Part shown: piece after piece, positions 1 through 8,282 of the stretch
Layout: every line of letters starts with the position of its first letter
Position numbering within the stretch: the stretch's first letter is position 1
Source of the DNA: Rhizobium sophoriradicis
GTDB taxonomy: Bacteria; Pseudomonadota; Alphaproteobacteria; Rhizobiales; Rhizobiaceae
Direction of reading: 5' to 3'
Assembly (NCBI RefSeq): GCF_003939025.1
Contig: NZ_RQIH01000006.1
Location: forward strand, 308,823 to 372,822
DNA: 64,000 bases
Program-made: the position numbers and the translations under genes
The notes under the pieces: model-generated
What the model was told of the DNA's origin: nothing
Seen by the model: only the letters and a program-made list of their open reading frames with translations
Database searches by the model: none

Positions 1-30
1 CTTGAAAGACCGAGACAGAGAAGCAGGAAA

Positions 31-1162
31 ATGCGAGCCGAAATCGAAAACGTGGTCGATGAAACCAAGCAGGCTATCACCCTGCTGAGGAGGCATCTTT
101 GACTGGGACCAGGCGATAAGACGACTGGACTGGTTGAACAACAAGGCAGAGGATCCGAACCTCTGGAACGACACATCCGAAGCGCAGAAGCTGATGCGCG
201 AGCGCCAGCAGCTGGATGACGGCATCAACGGCGTCAAGCAGCTCGAACAGCAGCTCAACGACAACATCGAGCTGATCGAGCTTGGCGAGGAAGAGGGCGA
301 CCAGAGTGTCGTCAAGGAAGCCGAAGACACGCTGAAGGCCCTCAAGGCCGAGGCCGCGCGCCGCCAAGTGGAAGCCATGCTTTCCGGCGAGGCCGACGGC
401 AACGACACCTATCTCGAAGTTCATTCCGGCGCCGGCGGCACCGAAAGCCAGGACTGGGCGAACATGCTGCTGCGCATGTATACCCGCTGGGCCGAACGCC
501 AGCGCTTCAAGGTCGAGCTTCTCGAAGTTCACGACGGCGAAGAGGCGGGCATCAAGTCCGCAACCCTGCTCGTCAAGGGACACAACGCCTATGGCTGGCT
601 GAAGACGGAATCGGGCGTCCACCGTCTGGTGCGCATCTCACCTTACGATAGCAACGCGCGTCGCCACACCTCCTTCTCGTCGATCTGGGTCTATCCCGTC
701 GTTGACGACTCGATCCAGATCGAGATCAACGAAAGCGATTGCCGCATCGACACCTATCGTTCGTCGGGCGCCGGCGGCCAGCACGTCAACACGACGGATT
801 CGGCCGTGCGCATCACCCATATCCCGACCGGAATCGTCGTGCAGTGCCAGCAGGAGCGTTCCCAGCACAAGAACCGGGCCAAGGCCTGGGACATGCTGCG
901 CGCCCGCATGTATGAAGCCGAGCTGAAGAAGCGGGAGGACGCCGCCAACGCCGAAGCCGCTTCCAAGACGGATATCGGCTGGGGCCATCAGATCCGCTCC
1001 TACGTGCTGCAACCCTACCAGCTGGTCAAGGACCTGCGCACCGGCGTCGCCAGCACCGCTCCTGATGACGTGCTCGACGGCGATCTGAACGAATTCATGG
1101 AAGCGGCCCTTGCCCACCGCATCAGTGGCGCCGCCGACGCGGTCGTCGAGGATGTCGACTGA
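31..1162 (+). CDS. prfB: peptide chain release factor 2 (RF2), programmed +1 frameshift
   Basis: Class I release factor that recognises UGA and UAA stop codons and triggers peptidyl-tRNA hydrolysis on the ribosome. The reading frame opens at ATG 31, meets an in-frame TGA at 100-102 after 23 codons, and continues in the +1 frame from 101 to the stop at 1160-1162, giving about 376 residues, close to the family length. The GGQ catalytic motif lies in [12 protein letters not shown] (about 770-800). The stop-recognition tripeptide, normally SPF in RF2, reads SPY here. The slippery site and upstream SD-like hexamer are the classic autoregulatory arrangement: low RF2 favours frameshifting. A gene caller without frameshift support would start it at an internal codon near 134. 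Confidence 0.96.
88..103 (+). promoter_or_regulatory. prfB programmed +1 frameshift signal
   Basis: AGGAGG at 88-93 is followed by CAT and then CTTTGAC at 97-103, the same architecture as the well-studied bacterial RF2 recoding site: an internal Shine-Dalgarno-like hexamer, a slippery CTT codon and a UGA C stop context. The zero frame ends at TGA 100-102 and the +1 frame continues with GAC TGG GAC. The match is seen directly; the autoregulatory role is established for prfB. Confidence 0.95.
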
Positions 1163-1189
1163 CAGGTAGTTGCGAGATCGAATGACGAG

Positions 1190-1211
1190 AAGGCCCCGGA
1201 GACGGGGCCTT
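1190..1211 (+). terminator. Rho-independent terminator after prfB
   Basis: AAGGCCCC at 1190-1197 pairs perfectly with GGGGCCTT at 1204-1211 around a 6-nt loop, followed by a pyrimidine-rich tail (CTTCGTTC). It sits 28 nt after prfB and just before the end of the convergent hydrolase gene, so it may serve both strands. Confidence 0.75.
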
Positions 1212-1217
1212 CTTCGT

Positions 1218-2237
1218 TCAGGCGATGGCGCGGATGTCGCCGTGCTGAAACAGCGCTGCCGACAGATCGGCGGTCTCGTCATGAATGGCGGCGCGCTCGA
1301 TATCAGGGGGATCGGTGAAGAGCTCGGCCGCAAAGGCAAAGCCTAATCCCGTGCCCTCCGGTACGAAGACATAATGCCCGAGGCCGCCGCCGAAAATCTT
1401 CAGCGCGCTGCGCGCCAGTCGCGCATGCAGCCATGTTGAACATTCTTCGGCCGGTGCCGCCCTGTCCGCGTCGCCAACCAGGATAAGGGCGGGTGCCGCG
1501 ACCGTTTTCAGACTTTCCTCGCTGAAAGCGAAAATGGAGCGACCCGGCGCGCAGAGCAGCGCGGCCGTGATCCTGTCGTCACGATAGGACTGCGACATGC
1601 GGGACCATGACTGGCGAAACACATCGCTCTCACGCAGCAACGAGGGGATATGATCGGCAAGGTCGGGAAACTCCCTTGGGCCGCGCGGCCCACCCGGTTT
1701 CAGTCTTGACGGTTCGAACTGCGAGAACTGGGCGACGGCGCCGAGAAGCAGCATGACGCTATAGGCTCCGGCCGAAAATCCGGCCGCAAACGCACGGGCT
1801 GTATCAATCCGGCCGGCGAGATCGCCGAGCCAGTCGCGGCTGCGGTCCAGCATCAGGCTTAGATCCGGCGCTCGTTCCCAGAGACAGGCAAACCCTTCGG
1901 CTCGATAGGGCTCGATCCCGGTATTGCCGTGATGGTTAACGCCGAGCGCAACAAATCCGCGATCGACCAGGCGCCGCGCCAGCCATTCCAGCCCCGCCGC
2001 AGATCCGCCGGTGCCGTGCGACAGCAGGACCAGGGGATAAGGCCTGCTTGCCGGCCGAATCGGCGCGTCGCGGGCGACTGCCGCCTTGCGAAACCAGCTT
2101 CGTTCCCGAATATCGCTTTCCAGCGCGTCATCGGCAGCCGGGTACCACAGAGCCCAGCTGACGGGCCTCGGGCCGGCTGCGTCCCAGTCCGGTCTTTGGT
2201 CGTCGTAAAGAACGCCGTCACGAAAGCCGAGTTTCAT
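1218..2237 (-). CDS. alpha/beta hydrolase, dienelactone-hydrolase-like
   Basis: Predicted alpha/beta-fold hydrolase of 339 residues, resembling the predicted dienelactone hydrolase group. The oxyanion region LLSHGTGG, nucleophile elbow GFSAGAY, acid LVGDADRAAP and C-terminal histidine in GLGHYVF appear in the expected order, so the catalytic triad looks complete. The start is placed at MKLGFRDG rather than an upstream ATG, because the upstream one would overlap the end of the preceding gene. It is the last gene of a reverse-strand trio with NAD kinase and a small exported protein. No signal peptide is evident. The substrate cannot be read from the sequence. Confidence 0.75.
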   Translation of the reverse strand: MKLGFRDGVLYDDQRPDWDAAGPRPVSWALWYPAADDALESDIRERSWFRKAAVARDAPIRPASRPYPLVLLSHGTGGSAAGLEWLARRLVDRGFVALGVNHHGNTGIEPYRAEGFACLWERAPDLSLMLDRSRDWLGDLAGRIDTARAFAAGFSAGAYSVMLLLGAVAQFSQFEPSRLKPGGPRGPREFPDLADHIPSLLRESDVFRQSWSRMSQSYRDDRITAALLCAPGRSIFAFSEESLKTVAAPALILVGDADRAAPAEECSTWLHARLARSALKIFGGGLGHYVFVPEGTGLGFAFAAELFTDPPDIERAAIHDETADLSAALFQHGDIRAIA

Positions 2238-2268
2238 CGTCCAAGCCTGTGCAAACAGTGCCCGTTGT

Positions 2269-2772
2269 TCAATTGGTCGCTTTCTCGACGGTGATGTCAC
2301 CGAATTCGTCGATCAGCACCGTCCAGCCATCCGGCTCGGCCGCAGGGTCGGTCTTCAGATAGATGGTGGCGAAGAGGCCTGGTTGCTTGCTGATGCCGCT
2401 CGAATTCTCCGGGCGTATATCGGTCACGTAGGGCTTCAGATCGCTGATCTCCTGCAACTCGACGGTCGAGGCGATCGCCGGGCCGCTCTCCGTCTGGGCA
2501 ATCTGCTGAAGATAGACCTTCGAGGTCCGATCCGGCTGGCGCACGGCAAAGAGCTTGTAATAGCCATGGCGCTTTCCCTGAGGGGCGGAAACATTCTCGG
2601 CGGCGGAAGGCGCCCGCTCGATATCAGGTGCGTTGCCGTCGTCCTCCCAGTAGCCGGTGCTGGTGGCAAAGATCACCGAAGCCGGCAGGATGGCGTCCTG
2701 AGCGGGAGCGGCGATTGCGGCCGAGCATCCGACGAGGAACATCGTGGTCATCAATATCCGTCGCATTGCCAT
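2269..2772 (-). CDS. small exported protein or lipoprotein, unknown function
   Basis: 167 residues that I do not recognise. The N-terminus has a basic start (MAMRR), a hydrophobic stretch and LVGC at residues 13-16, which fits a lipobox, so a lipoprotein is possible; otherwise cleavage after AIAAPA would give a periplasmic protein. The remainder is polar and moderately acidic, with no cysteine motif or transmembrane segment. The start lies 4 nt after the NAD kinase stop, implying one transcript with it and with the hydrolase downstream. A second in-frame ATG two codons later is also possible. Confidence 0.65.
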   Translation of the reverse strand: MAMRRILMTTMFLVGCSAAIAAPAQDAILPASVIFATSTGYWEDDGNAPDIERAPSAAENVSAPQGKRHGYYKLFAVRQPDRTSKVYLQQIAQTESGPAIASTVELQEISDLKPYVTDIRPENSSGISKQPGLFATIYLKTDPAAEPDGWTVLIDEFGDITVEKATN

Positions 2773-2776
2773 CGTC

Positions 2777-3550
2777 TCAATCCTTGAACTGCTCGGCGAG
2801 GATACGGTCGGACCAGGAGCGGTCGGGATCGGAGAGGATGCGCGCCGTCATATGCTCCGACTGGGCGATGCGGACATGCAGCACCGACTTGACCTCGGTA
2901 TTGTCGGCCACCGCATTCACCGGCCGCTTCACCGGCTCGAGCACGTCGATATCGACGGTCACCTTGTTGGGAAGCAGAGCCCCCCGCCAGCGCCGCGGCC
3001 TGAAAGCGCTGACCGGTGTCATGGCGAGCAGCGGCGCCTCGAGCGGCAGGATCGGGCCATGGGCGGAAAGATTGTAGGCCGTCGATCCGGCTGGGGTCGC
3101 CACCATCAGCCCGTCGCAGATCAGCTCCTCCAGGCGCACGTGCCCGTCGACCACGACCCTGAGATTGGCGGCCTGATAAGACTGGCGGAACAGATAGACC
3201 TCGTTGATGGCAAGAGCCGTTGAATTGGTGCCGTCGGCATTGGCCGTCGTCATCTTCAGCGGCCGGAAGGCGTTTTCGACGGCGACGCAGATGCGCTCCT
3301 GAAGCCGTTCGGTGCTGTAATCGTTCATCAGGAAACCGACCGAGCCGCGATTCATCCCGTAGACCAGCTTGCCGGAGTTCATGGTGCTGTGCAGCGTCTG
3401 CAGCATGAACCCGTCGCCGCCGAGCGCGACAATAACGTCGGCCTTATCCTGCGGCACGTCGCCATAGATGCGAATCAGCTCTTCGCGCGCGGCGAGCGCC
3501 TCCATCGTTGGCGAGGCGATAAACGAAAGCGTCTGAAATGAACGGCCCAT
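2777..3550 (-). CDS. nadK: NAD kinase
   Basis: Phosphorylates NAD to NADP using ATP or polyphosphate; cytoplasmic and normally essential. The 257-residue protein carries the GGDG motif (residues 44-47, LGGDGFML), the NE/D motif (N116-E117 in INEVY) and the substrate-binding segment DGLMVATPAGSTAYN, all hallmarks of the ATP-NAD kinase family. It is short at the N-terminus, as is usual in rhizobia. An AAGGG sequence precedes the ATG at a suitable distance. It heads a tight reverse-strand cluster with an exported protein and a hydrolase. Confidence 0.95.
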   Translation of the reverse strand: MGRSFQTLSFIASPTMEALAAREELIRIYGDVPQDKADVIVALGGDGFMLQTLHSTMNSGKLVYGMNRGSVGFLMNDYSTERLQERICVAVENAFRPLKMTTANADGTNSTALAINEVYLFRQSYQAANLRVVVDGHVRLEELICDGLMVATPAGSTAYNLSAHGPILPLEAPLLAMTPVSAFRPRRWRGALLPNKVTVDIDVLEPVKRPVNAVADNTEVKSVLHVRIAQSEHMTARILSDPDRSWSDRILAEQFKD

Positions 3551-3706
3551 GCAATGCCCTTTGTGAAGCTGCTCTAGCTAAAGGATAAAAGGCCGCTGCG
3601 ACAAGGCCGTTTTGCACGGCCCCGGCGTTTTGGCGCCAAGCCGGACTGTCCGCAGAATCGGATTTTCCTTTACAGGATCGCAGAATCTGTTAGTTGGGCA
3701 GCTATT

Positions 3707-3782
<76 letters not shown>

Positions 3783-3895
3783 TCCCTATTCTCCGATATG
3801 CTGTGACTCGATGAACCTTGCCTGAAGGGCTGCTTCAGCGGCAGTTCAGCCGCTCTGGGGCATTGTCTCCTCATCATCAATGAGGAAGCAGCGCC

Positions 3896-4228
3896 ATGAA
3901 GCTCGCACACATTATTCTCACCGTAACCATTGCCGCCGGTGCGGCTTTTGCCTCCGTCGCACCTGCTTCCGCTATGCCCGCTGAACGGCCCGCGATGACG
4001 GCGCAGGGAGATGTCGTCAAAATTCGCGACAGCTGGCGAGGTGATCGTTGGCGTGATGACGGTGACTGGCGTGGCGACCGTGGCTGGCGCGATCGGCGCG
4101 ATTGGCGCCGCTCCGACTGGCGCGATGATGACCGCCGCTGGCGGCGGTGGCGCGCGGAGCGGTGGCAGGAACGCCGGGAGTGGCGCCATCGCGATCGCGA
4201 TCTCCCCTTCTGGCTCTACCGCGGTTGA
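3896..4228 (+). CDS. secreted Trp/Arg/Asp-rich repeat protein
   Basis: 110 residues. Residues 1-26 form a clear Sec signal peptide ending ASA-MPAE. The mature part, from about residue 45, is built of short degenerate units around WRGDR, WRDD and DWRR, so it is dominated by Trp, Arg and Asp with no recognisable fold. The start has a good ribosome-binding site (GAGGAAGC). I know of small exported Arg/Trp-rich proteins in rhizobia but cannot assign a family. The composition suggests binding to a polyanion or a surface. Two short hairpins precede it, in 3800-3850. Confidence 0.65.
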   Translation: MKLAHIILTVTIAAGAAFASVAPASAMPAERPAMTAQGDVVKIRDSWRGDRWRDDGDWRGDRGWRDRRDWRRSDWRDDDRRWRRWRAERWQERREWRHRDRDLPFWLYRG

Positions 4229-4258
4229 GCGCGGTTGCGAATCGCCCGGGCCGTCAGC

Positions 4259-4387
4259 TCAATGCGCGACCGGTTCGTTGACGCTTGCCTCGATCCTGTC
4301 GCTCTGGCCTGCGCCGGAAGGCGACAGGATTGCAATGCTGAGAACGGAGGCGACCATGAAGGCGACGACGGCGATCATTATGCGCAT
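4259..4387 (-). CDS. 42-residue single-span membrane protein
   Basis: Short reading frame starting MRIMIAVVAFMVASVL and ending SVNEPVAH. The first 22 residues form a hydrophobic helix and the tail is polar, so it would be a single-pass inner-membrane peptide or an uncleaved signal. GAGGAT lies about 9 nt before the ATG. It follows another tiny membrane gene on the same strand (4450-4608). Support is the ribosome-binding site, codon-like composition and neighbour; conservation is untested. Confidence 0.45.
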   Translation of the reverse strand: MRIMIAVVAFMVASVLSIAILSPSGAGQSDRIEASVNEPVAH

Positions 4388-4449
4388 GAGCGTACAATCC
4401 TCATTCGGTTGGGGATCAACGCGCAATCGCCGGCTGCGTTCCTCGCGGC

Positions 4450-4608
4450 CTATTGCACCGGTCCCGGCGTCGCCGGGCCGGGTGCCATCGGCGATAGAGG
4501 ATCGGGCTGGTGGACCGGGTGCGAGGTGTCCACCCAGATGATGCTGAGGATGATTCCCACAAAGGCCGCGATGAACAGGATACCGAAAATCAGCGGTCGA
4601 ATGGCCAT
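4450..4608 (-). CDS. 52-residue single-span membrane protein
   Basis: Short reading frame starting MAIRPLIFGILFIAAF, with one hydrophobic helix (about residues 4-25) followed by a Pro-rich tail ending ATPGPVQ. A strong AAGGAG lies about 11 nt upstream of this ATG, favouring it over a longer frame that begins 26 codons earlier. It precedes the 42-residue membrane gene by about 60 nt on the same strand. The family is not recognised. Confidence 0.5.
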   Translation of the reverse strand: MAIRPLIFGILFIAAFVGIILSIIWVDTSHPVHQPDPLSPMAPGPATPGPVQ

Positions 4609-4989
4609 GATGGGGATCACTCCTTCTTGCTTGTGACCGGTCGCTACGATCGATCGCCGCCCGATCATAGTGCTCCAGAAGGTCATTCCAAGGCAAAAGT
4701 GGATTTCTCCTGTCTAATGCCTGTCGCCCGGAAGTGTACACCCGGTCCCGGGATAACGACATGCATAAAGAAGAGCTAGACCGCGTCGCGGCGGACGAGC
4801 GAAAGCGGCTGCCGCCTTCTTCCTTGACTTGTGGAAATGCAGTCGGCGCGCATGTGGAAGCCAAGCGACGCACTGTCATGGCTCATCAGCGTCAGGCTGA
4901 GACCGTCGATATGCAGGCGGCGAGTTTCAGTCGGGCGACATTGGCCATCCCCTTTGCCGCGGCCCGTAAGCCGGCCTAGCAAGTCCAGC
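4609..4989. other. intergenic region without a supported gene
   Basis: 381 nt between the small membrane genes and the rlmB stop. Reading frames in both directions are open, but they lack a convincing ribosome-binding site, have arginine-rich shadow-like composition and resemble no family I know. It should hold the promoter for the two small reverse-strand genes; I cannot place one confidently. Confidence 0.4.
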
Positions 4990-5880
4990 CTATGCCTTCA
5001 AGTAAAGCCGCGCTGCATAAAGCGCGATCGCCGCCGCGTTCGAAACGTTCAGCGATTTGATCGCGCCCGGCATATCGAGGCGGGCAAGCGCGGTCACGGT
5101 CTCGCGGGTTTTCTGCCTGAGCCCCTTGCCCTCCGAGCCGAGCACCAGCGCCACCTTGTCGCCCGAAAACGTGCCTTCGAGCGGCGCCGGCCCTTCCGAA
5201 TCGAGGCCGATGGTGGAGAAACCGAGCTTGTGCAATTCGCCAAGCGCATCGGCGAGATTGGTGATCTGTATATAAGGGATCAGTTCCAGCGCGCCGGAGG
5301 CGGATTTGGCGAGCACGCCCGACTCGGTCGGGCTATGTCTCTGGGTGGTGATCACCGCCCCGGCATTGAAGGCGACCGCCGAGCGCATGATCGCGCCGAC
5401 ATTATGCGGATCCGTCACCTGGTCGAGGACGAGCAGAAGAGGGCTGTCCTTCAGCGCTTCGAGCCGGCGCACCGGCAGCGGCAGTGTCTCCAGCATGACT
5501 CCCTGATGGATCGCCTCGGGGCCGAGCACCTTGTCGATCTCGTGCGGCGAGACGATCTCGAAGGCAATGCCGAGCGTCTCGACGTCGATTTCAAGCCGCG
5601 CGAGTGCGTTCTGTGTCACGGAGAGCTTGATCTTCTTGCGCTCGGGATTGTCGAGGGCCGCGCGGACCGTATGCAGGCCGTAGAGATAGACCTGATCGGG
5701 CGCCAGCGCCGGCGGCTTCCAATCCTCAGGCCCACGCTTGCGCTTCTGCGGCAGTGGTGTCGGGATCTCGCCGCGTTCGCGTTTGGCGTCACGGTGCGCA
5801 CGCCTGAGATTGGCGTAATGCGTATCCTTGGCGGATGGGTCTGCTGCGGCCTTGCCGCCGGATTTCTTGTCTTTGCTCAT
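4990..5880 (-). CDS. rlmB: TrmH/SpoU-family RNA 2'-O-methyltransferase, RlmB-like
   Basis: SPOUT-class methyltransferase, most like RlmB, which methylates the 2'-O of G2251 in the 23S rRNA P-site loop. The three SpoU motifs are present: LDQVTDPHNVGAIMRSA (152-168), LVLGSEGKGL (245-254) and IKSLNVSNAAAIALY (274-288), which form the trefoil-knot AdoMet site. Residues 60-140 form the small L30e-like substrate-binding domain starting at VYLYGLHTV. The first 58 residues are a lysine/arginine-rich low-complexity extension. Target specificity is inferred from family resemblance. Confidence 0.88.
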   Translation of the reverse strand: MSKDKKSGGKAAADPSAKDTHYANLRRAHRDAKRERGEIPTPLPQKRKRGPEDWKPPALAPDQVYLYGLHTVRAALDNPERKKIKLSVTQNALARLEIDVETLGIAFEIVSPHEIDKVLGPEAIHQGVMLETLPLPVRRLEALKDSPLLLVLDQVTDPHNVGAIMRSAVAFNAGAVITTQRHSPTESGVLAKSASGALELIPYIQITNLADALGELHKLGFSTIGLDSEGPAPLEGTFSGDKVALVLGSEGKGLRQKTRETVTALARLDMPGAIKSLNVSNAAAIALYAARLYLKA

Positions 5881-5982
5881 GCGGCTTTATAGCTATGGCC
5901 TTGGCTGCCGCATAGGCTTTCTTTCATATGCCGGCTTTCGGCGGCGAATGAAATTTTTCGTGTTTTTTCCGTTGTCATCGTG

Positions 5983-6011
5983 TTGACAGACGGAAATGCT
6001 CCGGTCATATA
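5983..6011 (+). promoter_or_regulatory. sigma-70-type promoter for the tRNA-Tyr/tRNA-Gly unit
   Basis: TTGACA at 5983-5988 matches the -35 consensus exactly and CATATA at 6006-6011 gives a plausible -10 after a 17-nt spacer. Transcription would begin about 65 nt before tRNA-Tyr and could continue through tRNA-Gly toward tuf. Confidence 0.7.
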
Positions 6012-6081
6012 CGCGGCGCAGACGACGGGCGGCAACGCTTCGAAGTCTGACGAACTTGGTCTAACGATCCGGACGAAAACT

Positions 6082-6166
6082 GGAGAGATGCCCGAGTGGT
6101 TAAAGGGGACGGACTGTAAATCCGTTGGCTCAGCCTACGTTGGTTCAAATCCAACTCTCTCCACCA
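6082..6166 (+). tRNA. tRNA-Tyr(GTA)
   Basis: 85-nt class II tRNA with acceptor GGAGAGA/TCTCTCC, anticodon loop CTGTAAA (GTA), a long variable arm (TTGGCTCAGCCTACG) and T arm TTGGT-TCAAATC-CAACT. The CCA end is encoded. The long variable arm is typical of bacterial tRNA-Tyr. Confidence 0.96.
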
Positions 6167-6190
6167 TTCGTCATCGGATCGGACCATCCC

Positions 6191-6264
6191 GCGGGTATAG
6201 CTCAATGGTAGAGCAGCAGCCTTCCAAGCTGAATACGCGGGTTCGATTCCCGCTACCCGCTCCA
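6191..6264 (+). tRNA. tRNA-Gly(TCC)
   Basis: 74-nt cloverleaf beginning GCGGGTA and ending TACCCGC-T-CCA, with anticodon loop CTTCCAA (TCC, reading GGA). It lies 24 nt after tRNA-Tyr, so the two are probably cotranscribed. Confidence 0.97.
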
Positions 6265-6599
6265 GTTTTCCCGAAGTCCGTTGATACGACCGCTGCCGCG
6301 GCGATGCCGATGATGTTTCGGACGCCGGCAATGGCGGCGATCGTCTGGCAGGTGAGGGCGCTCGACGCCCAGCGTCCAGTGCTCTTCTCCTGTTGGGCAG
6401 GCAATTTTCTCTGGGATTTCAGCGGTTTTTGAGGGGGCTGCGGCGAATCGCCTTGCAGGCGGCGAATTGTCTCCCATATGCGCCTTCACGCCAAGAATGG
6501 CGTCTGCAATTAAGTCTTGCGCAATTTCGCCGAAAGCCTTAAACGGCGGCACTAAACCGGTTCGCCGGGGCCACCATTTCGTTCACAGGAAGCATTCAA
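6265..6599. other. leader region between tRNA-Gly and tuf copy 1
   Basis: 335 nt with no supported gene. It should hold tRNA processing sites and possibly a separate tuf promoter. The last 15 nt contain AGGAAG, the ribosome-binding site for tuf. I see no clear -35/-10 pair. Confidence 0.5.
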
Positions 6600-7775
6600 A
6601 TGGCAAAGAGTAAGTTTGAGCGCAACAAGCCGCACGTCAACATTGGCACGATCGGCCACGTTGACCACGGCAAGACGTCTCTGACGGCAGCGATCACGAA
6701 GTACTTCGGTGAGTTCAAGGCGTACGACCAGATCGACGCGGCTCCGGAAGAGAAGGCGCGCGGCATCACGATTTCGACCGCGCACGTCGAATATGAGACG
6801 CCGGCCCGCCACTACGCGCACGTCGACTGCCCCGGCCATGCCGACTACGTCAAGAACATGATCACCGGTGCTGCCCAGATGGACGGCGCGATCCTGGTGT
6901 GCTCGGCTGCTGACGGCCCGATGCCGCAGACGCGCGAACACATTCTGCTGGCCCGCCAGGTTGGCGTTCCGGCGATCGTGGTGTTCCTGAACAAGGTCGA
7001 CCAGGTTGACGACGCCGAGCTGCTCGAACTGGTTGAGCTCGAAGTTCGCGAACTGCTGTCGTCCTACGACTTCCCGGGCGACGACATCCCGGTTGTCAAG
7101 GGTTCGGCGCTTGCCGCTCTTGAAGATAGCGACAAGAAGATCGGCGAAGACGCGATCCGCGAGCTGATGGCAGCGGTCGACTCCTACATCCCGACGCCTG
7201 AGCGTCCGATCGACCAGCCGTTCCTGATGCCGATCGAAGACGTGTTCTCGATCTCCGGCCGCGGCACTGTCGTAACCGGCCGCGTCGAGCGTGGCATTGT
7301 CAAGGTTGGCGAAGAAGTCGAGATCGTCGGCATCCGTCCGACCTCGAAGACGACGGTGACCGGCGTTGAAATGTTCCGCAAGCTGCTCGACCAGGGCCAG
7401 GCCGGCGACAACATCGGCGCGCTGGTTCGCGGTGTTAACCGTGACGGCGTCGAGCGTGGCCAGATCCTGTGCAAGCCGGGTTCGGTCAAGCCGCACAAGA
7501 AGTTCATGGCTGAAGCCTACATCCTGACGAAGGAAGAGGGCGGCCGTCATACGCCGTTCTTCACCAACTACCGTCCGCAGTTCTACTTCCGCACGACCGA
7601 CGTGACCGGCATCGTCACGCTGCCGGAAGGCACGGAAATGGTCATGCCGGGCGACAACGTCACGGTTGCCGTCGAGCTGATCGTTCCGATCGCGATGGAA
7701 GAAAAGCTGCGCTTCGCCATCCGCGAAGGCGGCCGCACCGTCGGCGCCGGTATCGTCGCCTCGATCGTCGAGTAA
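6600..7775 (+). CDS. tuf: elongation factor Tu, copy 1
   Basis: Delivers aminoacyl-tRNA to the ribosomal A site as a ternary complex with GTP. The 391-residue protein has all G motifs: GHVDHGKT (P loop), RGITI (switch I), DCPGH (G3) and NKVD (G4), followed by the two beta-barrel domains. It appears identical in nucleotide sequence to the second copy at 25832-27007. The position after tRNA-Tyr and tRNA-Gly and before tRNA-Trp and secE-nusG recalls the tufB region of enteric bacteria. A strong terminator follows. Confidence 0.98.
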   Translation: MAKSKFERNKPHVNIGTIGHVDHGKTSLTAAITKYFGEFKAYDQIDAAPEEKARGITISTAHVEYETPARHYAHVDCPGHADYVKNMITGAAQMDGAILVCSAADGPMPQTREHILLARQVGVPAIVVFLNKVDQVDDAELLELVELEVRELLSSYDFPGDDIPVVKGSALAALEDSDKKIGEDAIRELMAAVDSYIPTPERPIDQPFLMPIEDVFSISGRGTVVTGRVERGIVKVGEEVEIVGIRPTSKTTVTGVEMFRKLLDQGQAGDNIGALVRGVNRDGVERGQILCKPGSVKPHKKFMAEAYILTKEEGGRHTPFFTNYRPQFYFRTTDVTGIVTLPEGTEMVMPGDNVTVAVELIVPIAMEEKLRFAIREGGRTVGAGIVASIVE

Positions 7776-7800
7776 TCCTGGGATTACCTGCAATTCAGGA

Positions 7801-7830
7801 AAAACCCCGCTGGCGACAGCGGGGTTTTTT
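7801..7830 (+). terminator. Rho-independent terminator after tuf copy 1
   Basis: ACCCCGCT at 7804-7811 pairs with AGCGGGGT at 7818-7825 around GGCGAC and runs into TTTTTT. This is a textbook intrinsic terminator 25 nt after the stop codon, so tuf copy 1 ends its own transcript. Confidence 0.93.
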
Positions 7831-7980
7831 CGTTTTGATGCCTGATCGACGGATTAACACGTGTTGTAAAAATATCGTTAATTAGGCCCGTCACAGTATT
7901 TTGTTCATCTCACGTTCAGAAACCGGTTTGTGATTGGCGCATTTTAGTTCAGACTCCTTCTTGTAGAGAGGAGAGTTCGC

Positions 7981-8115
7981 ATGATTCCAAAGGCCACATT
8001 TGTTGCGACGATATTCGCAATGTATGTTTTCACGATGTTTTTCATCGCTGCGATCCCGCAAGAGGTTGTTCAGTCGGCCGGCGTACAGGTCGATGAGGTC
8101 AGTATCGTCAAGTGA
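7981..8115 (+). CDS. 44-residue single-span membrane protein
   Basis: Small reading frame MIPKATFVATIFAMYVFTMF... ending VSIVK. Residues 5-24 form one hydrophobic helix, followed by a short acidic tail. It has an excellent ribosome-binding site (GAGAGGAGAG, 6-8 nt before ATG). It stands alone between the tuf terminator and an epimerase gene. I do not recognise it; the start signal and membrane character make translation plausible. Confidence 0.55.
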   Translation: MIPKATFVATIFAMYVFTMFFIAAIPQEVVQSAGVQVDEVSIVK

Positions 8116-8282
8116 CGGCGCTGCAAATCATCGCCGGATTCGGCGGTGATTGGAAGTGAATGATCAGGCGCTTGACGCAGGCGGCCTGATGAGGCGGGAG
8201 TGAACTCTCGCAGGACGCTCGCTTGCTCTTCGCGCGGAAGCGTCTAACTATGCCTCCGATCTCATGACGCGGAGGATATTCC

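Noticed and set aside
4776..4982. Reverse-strand frame of 68 codons before the small membrane genes
   Set aside because: No ribosome-binding site, arginine-rich random-looking sequence, overlapping equally open frames on the other strand.
6600..7775. Extra tuf copy as a possible assembly duplication
   Set aside because: Flanking contexts are distinct (tRNA-Tyr/Gly versus fusA), and two tuf genes are common in proteobacteria.
8161..8282. GC-rich repeats before the epimerase gene as a possible riboswitch
   Set aside because: Only weak pairing was found; no known motif.
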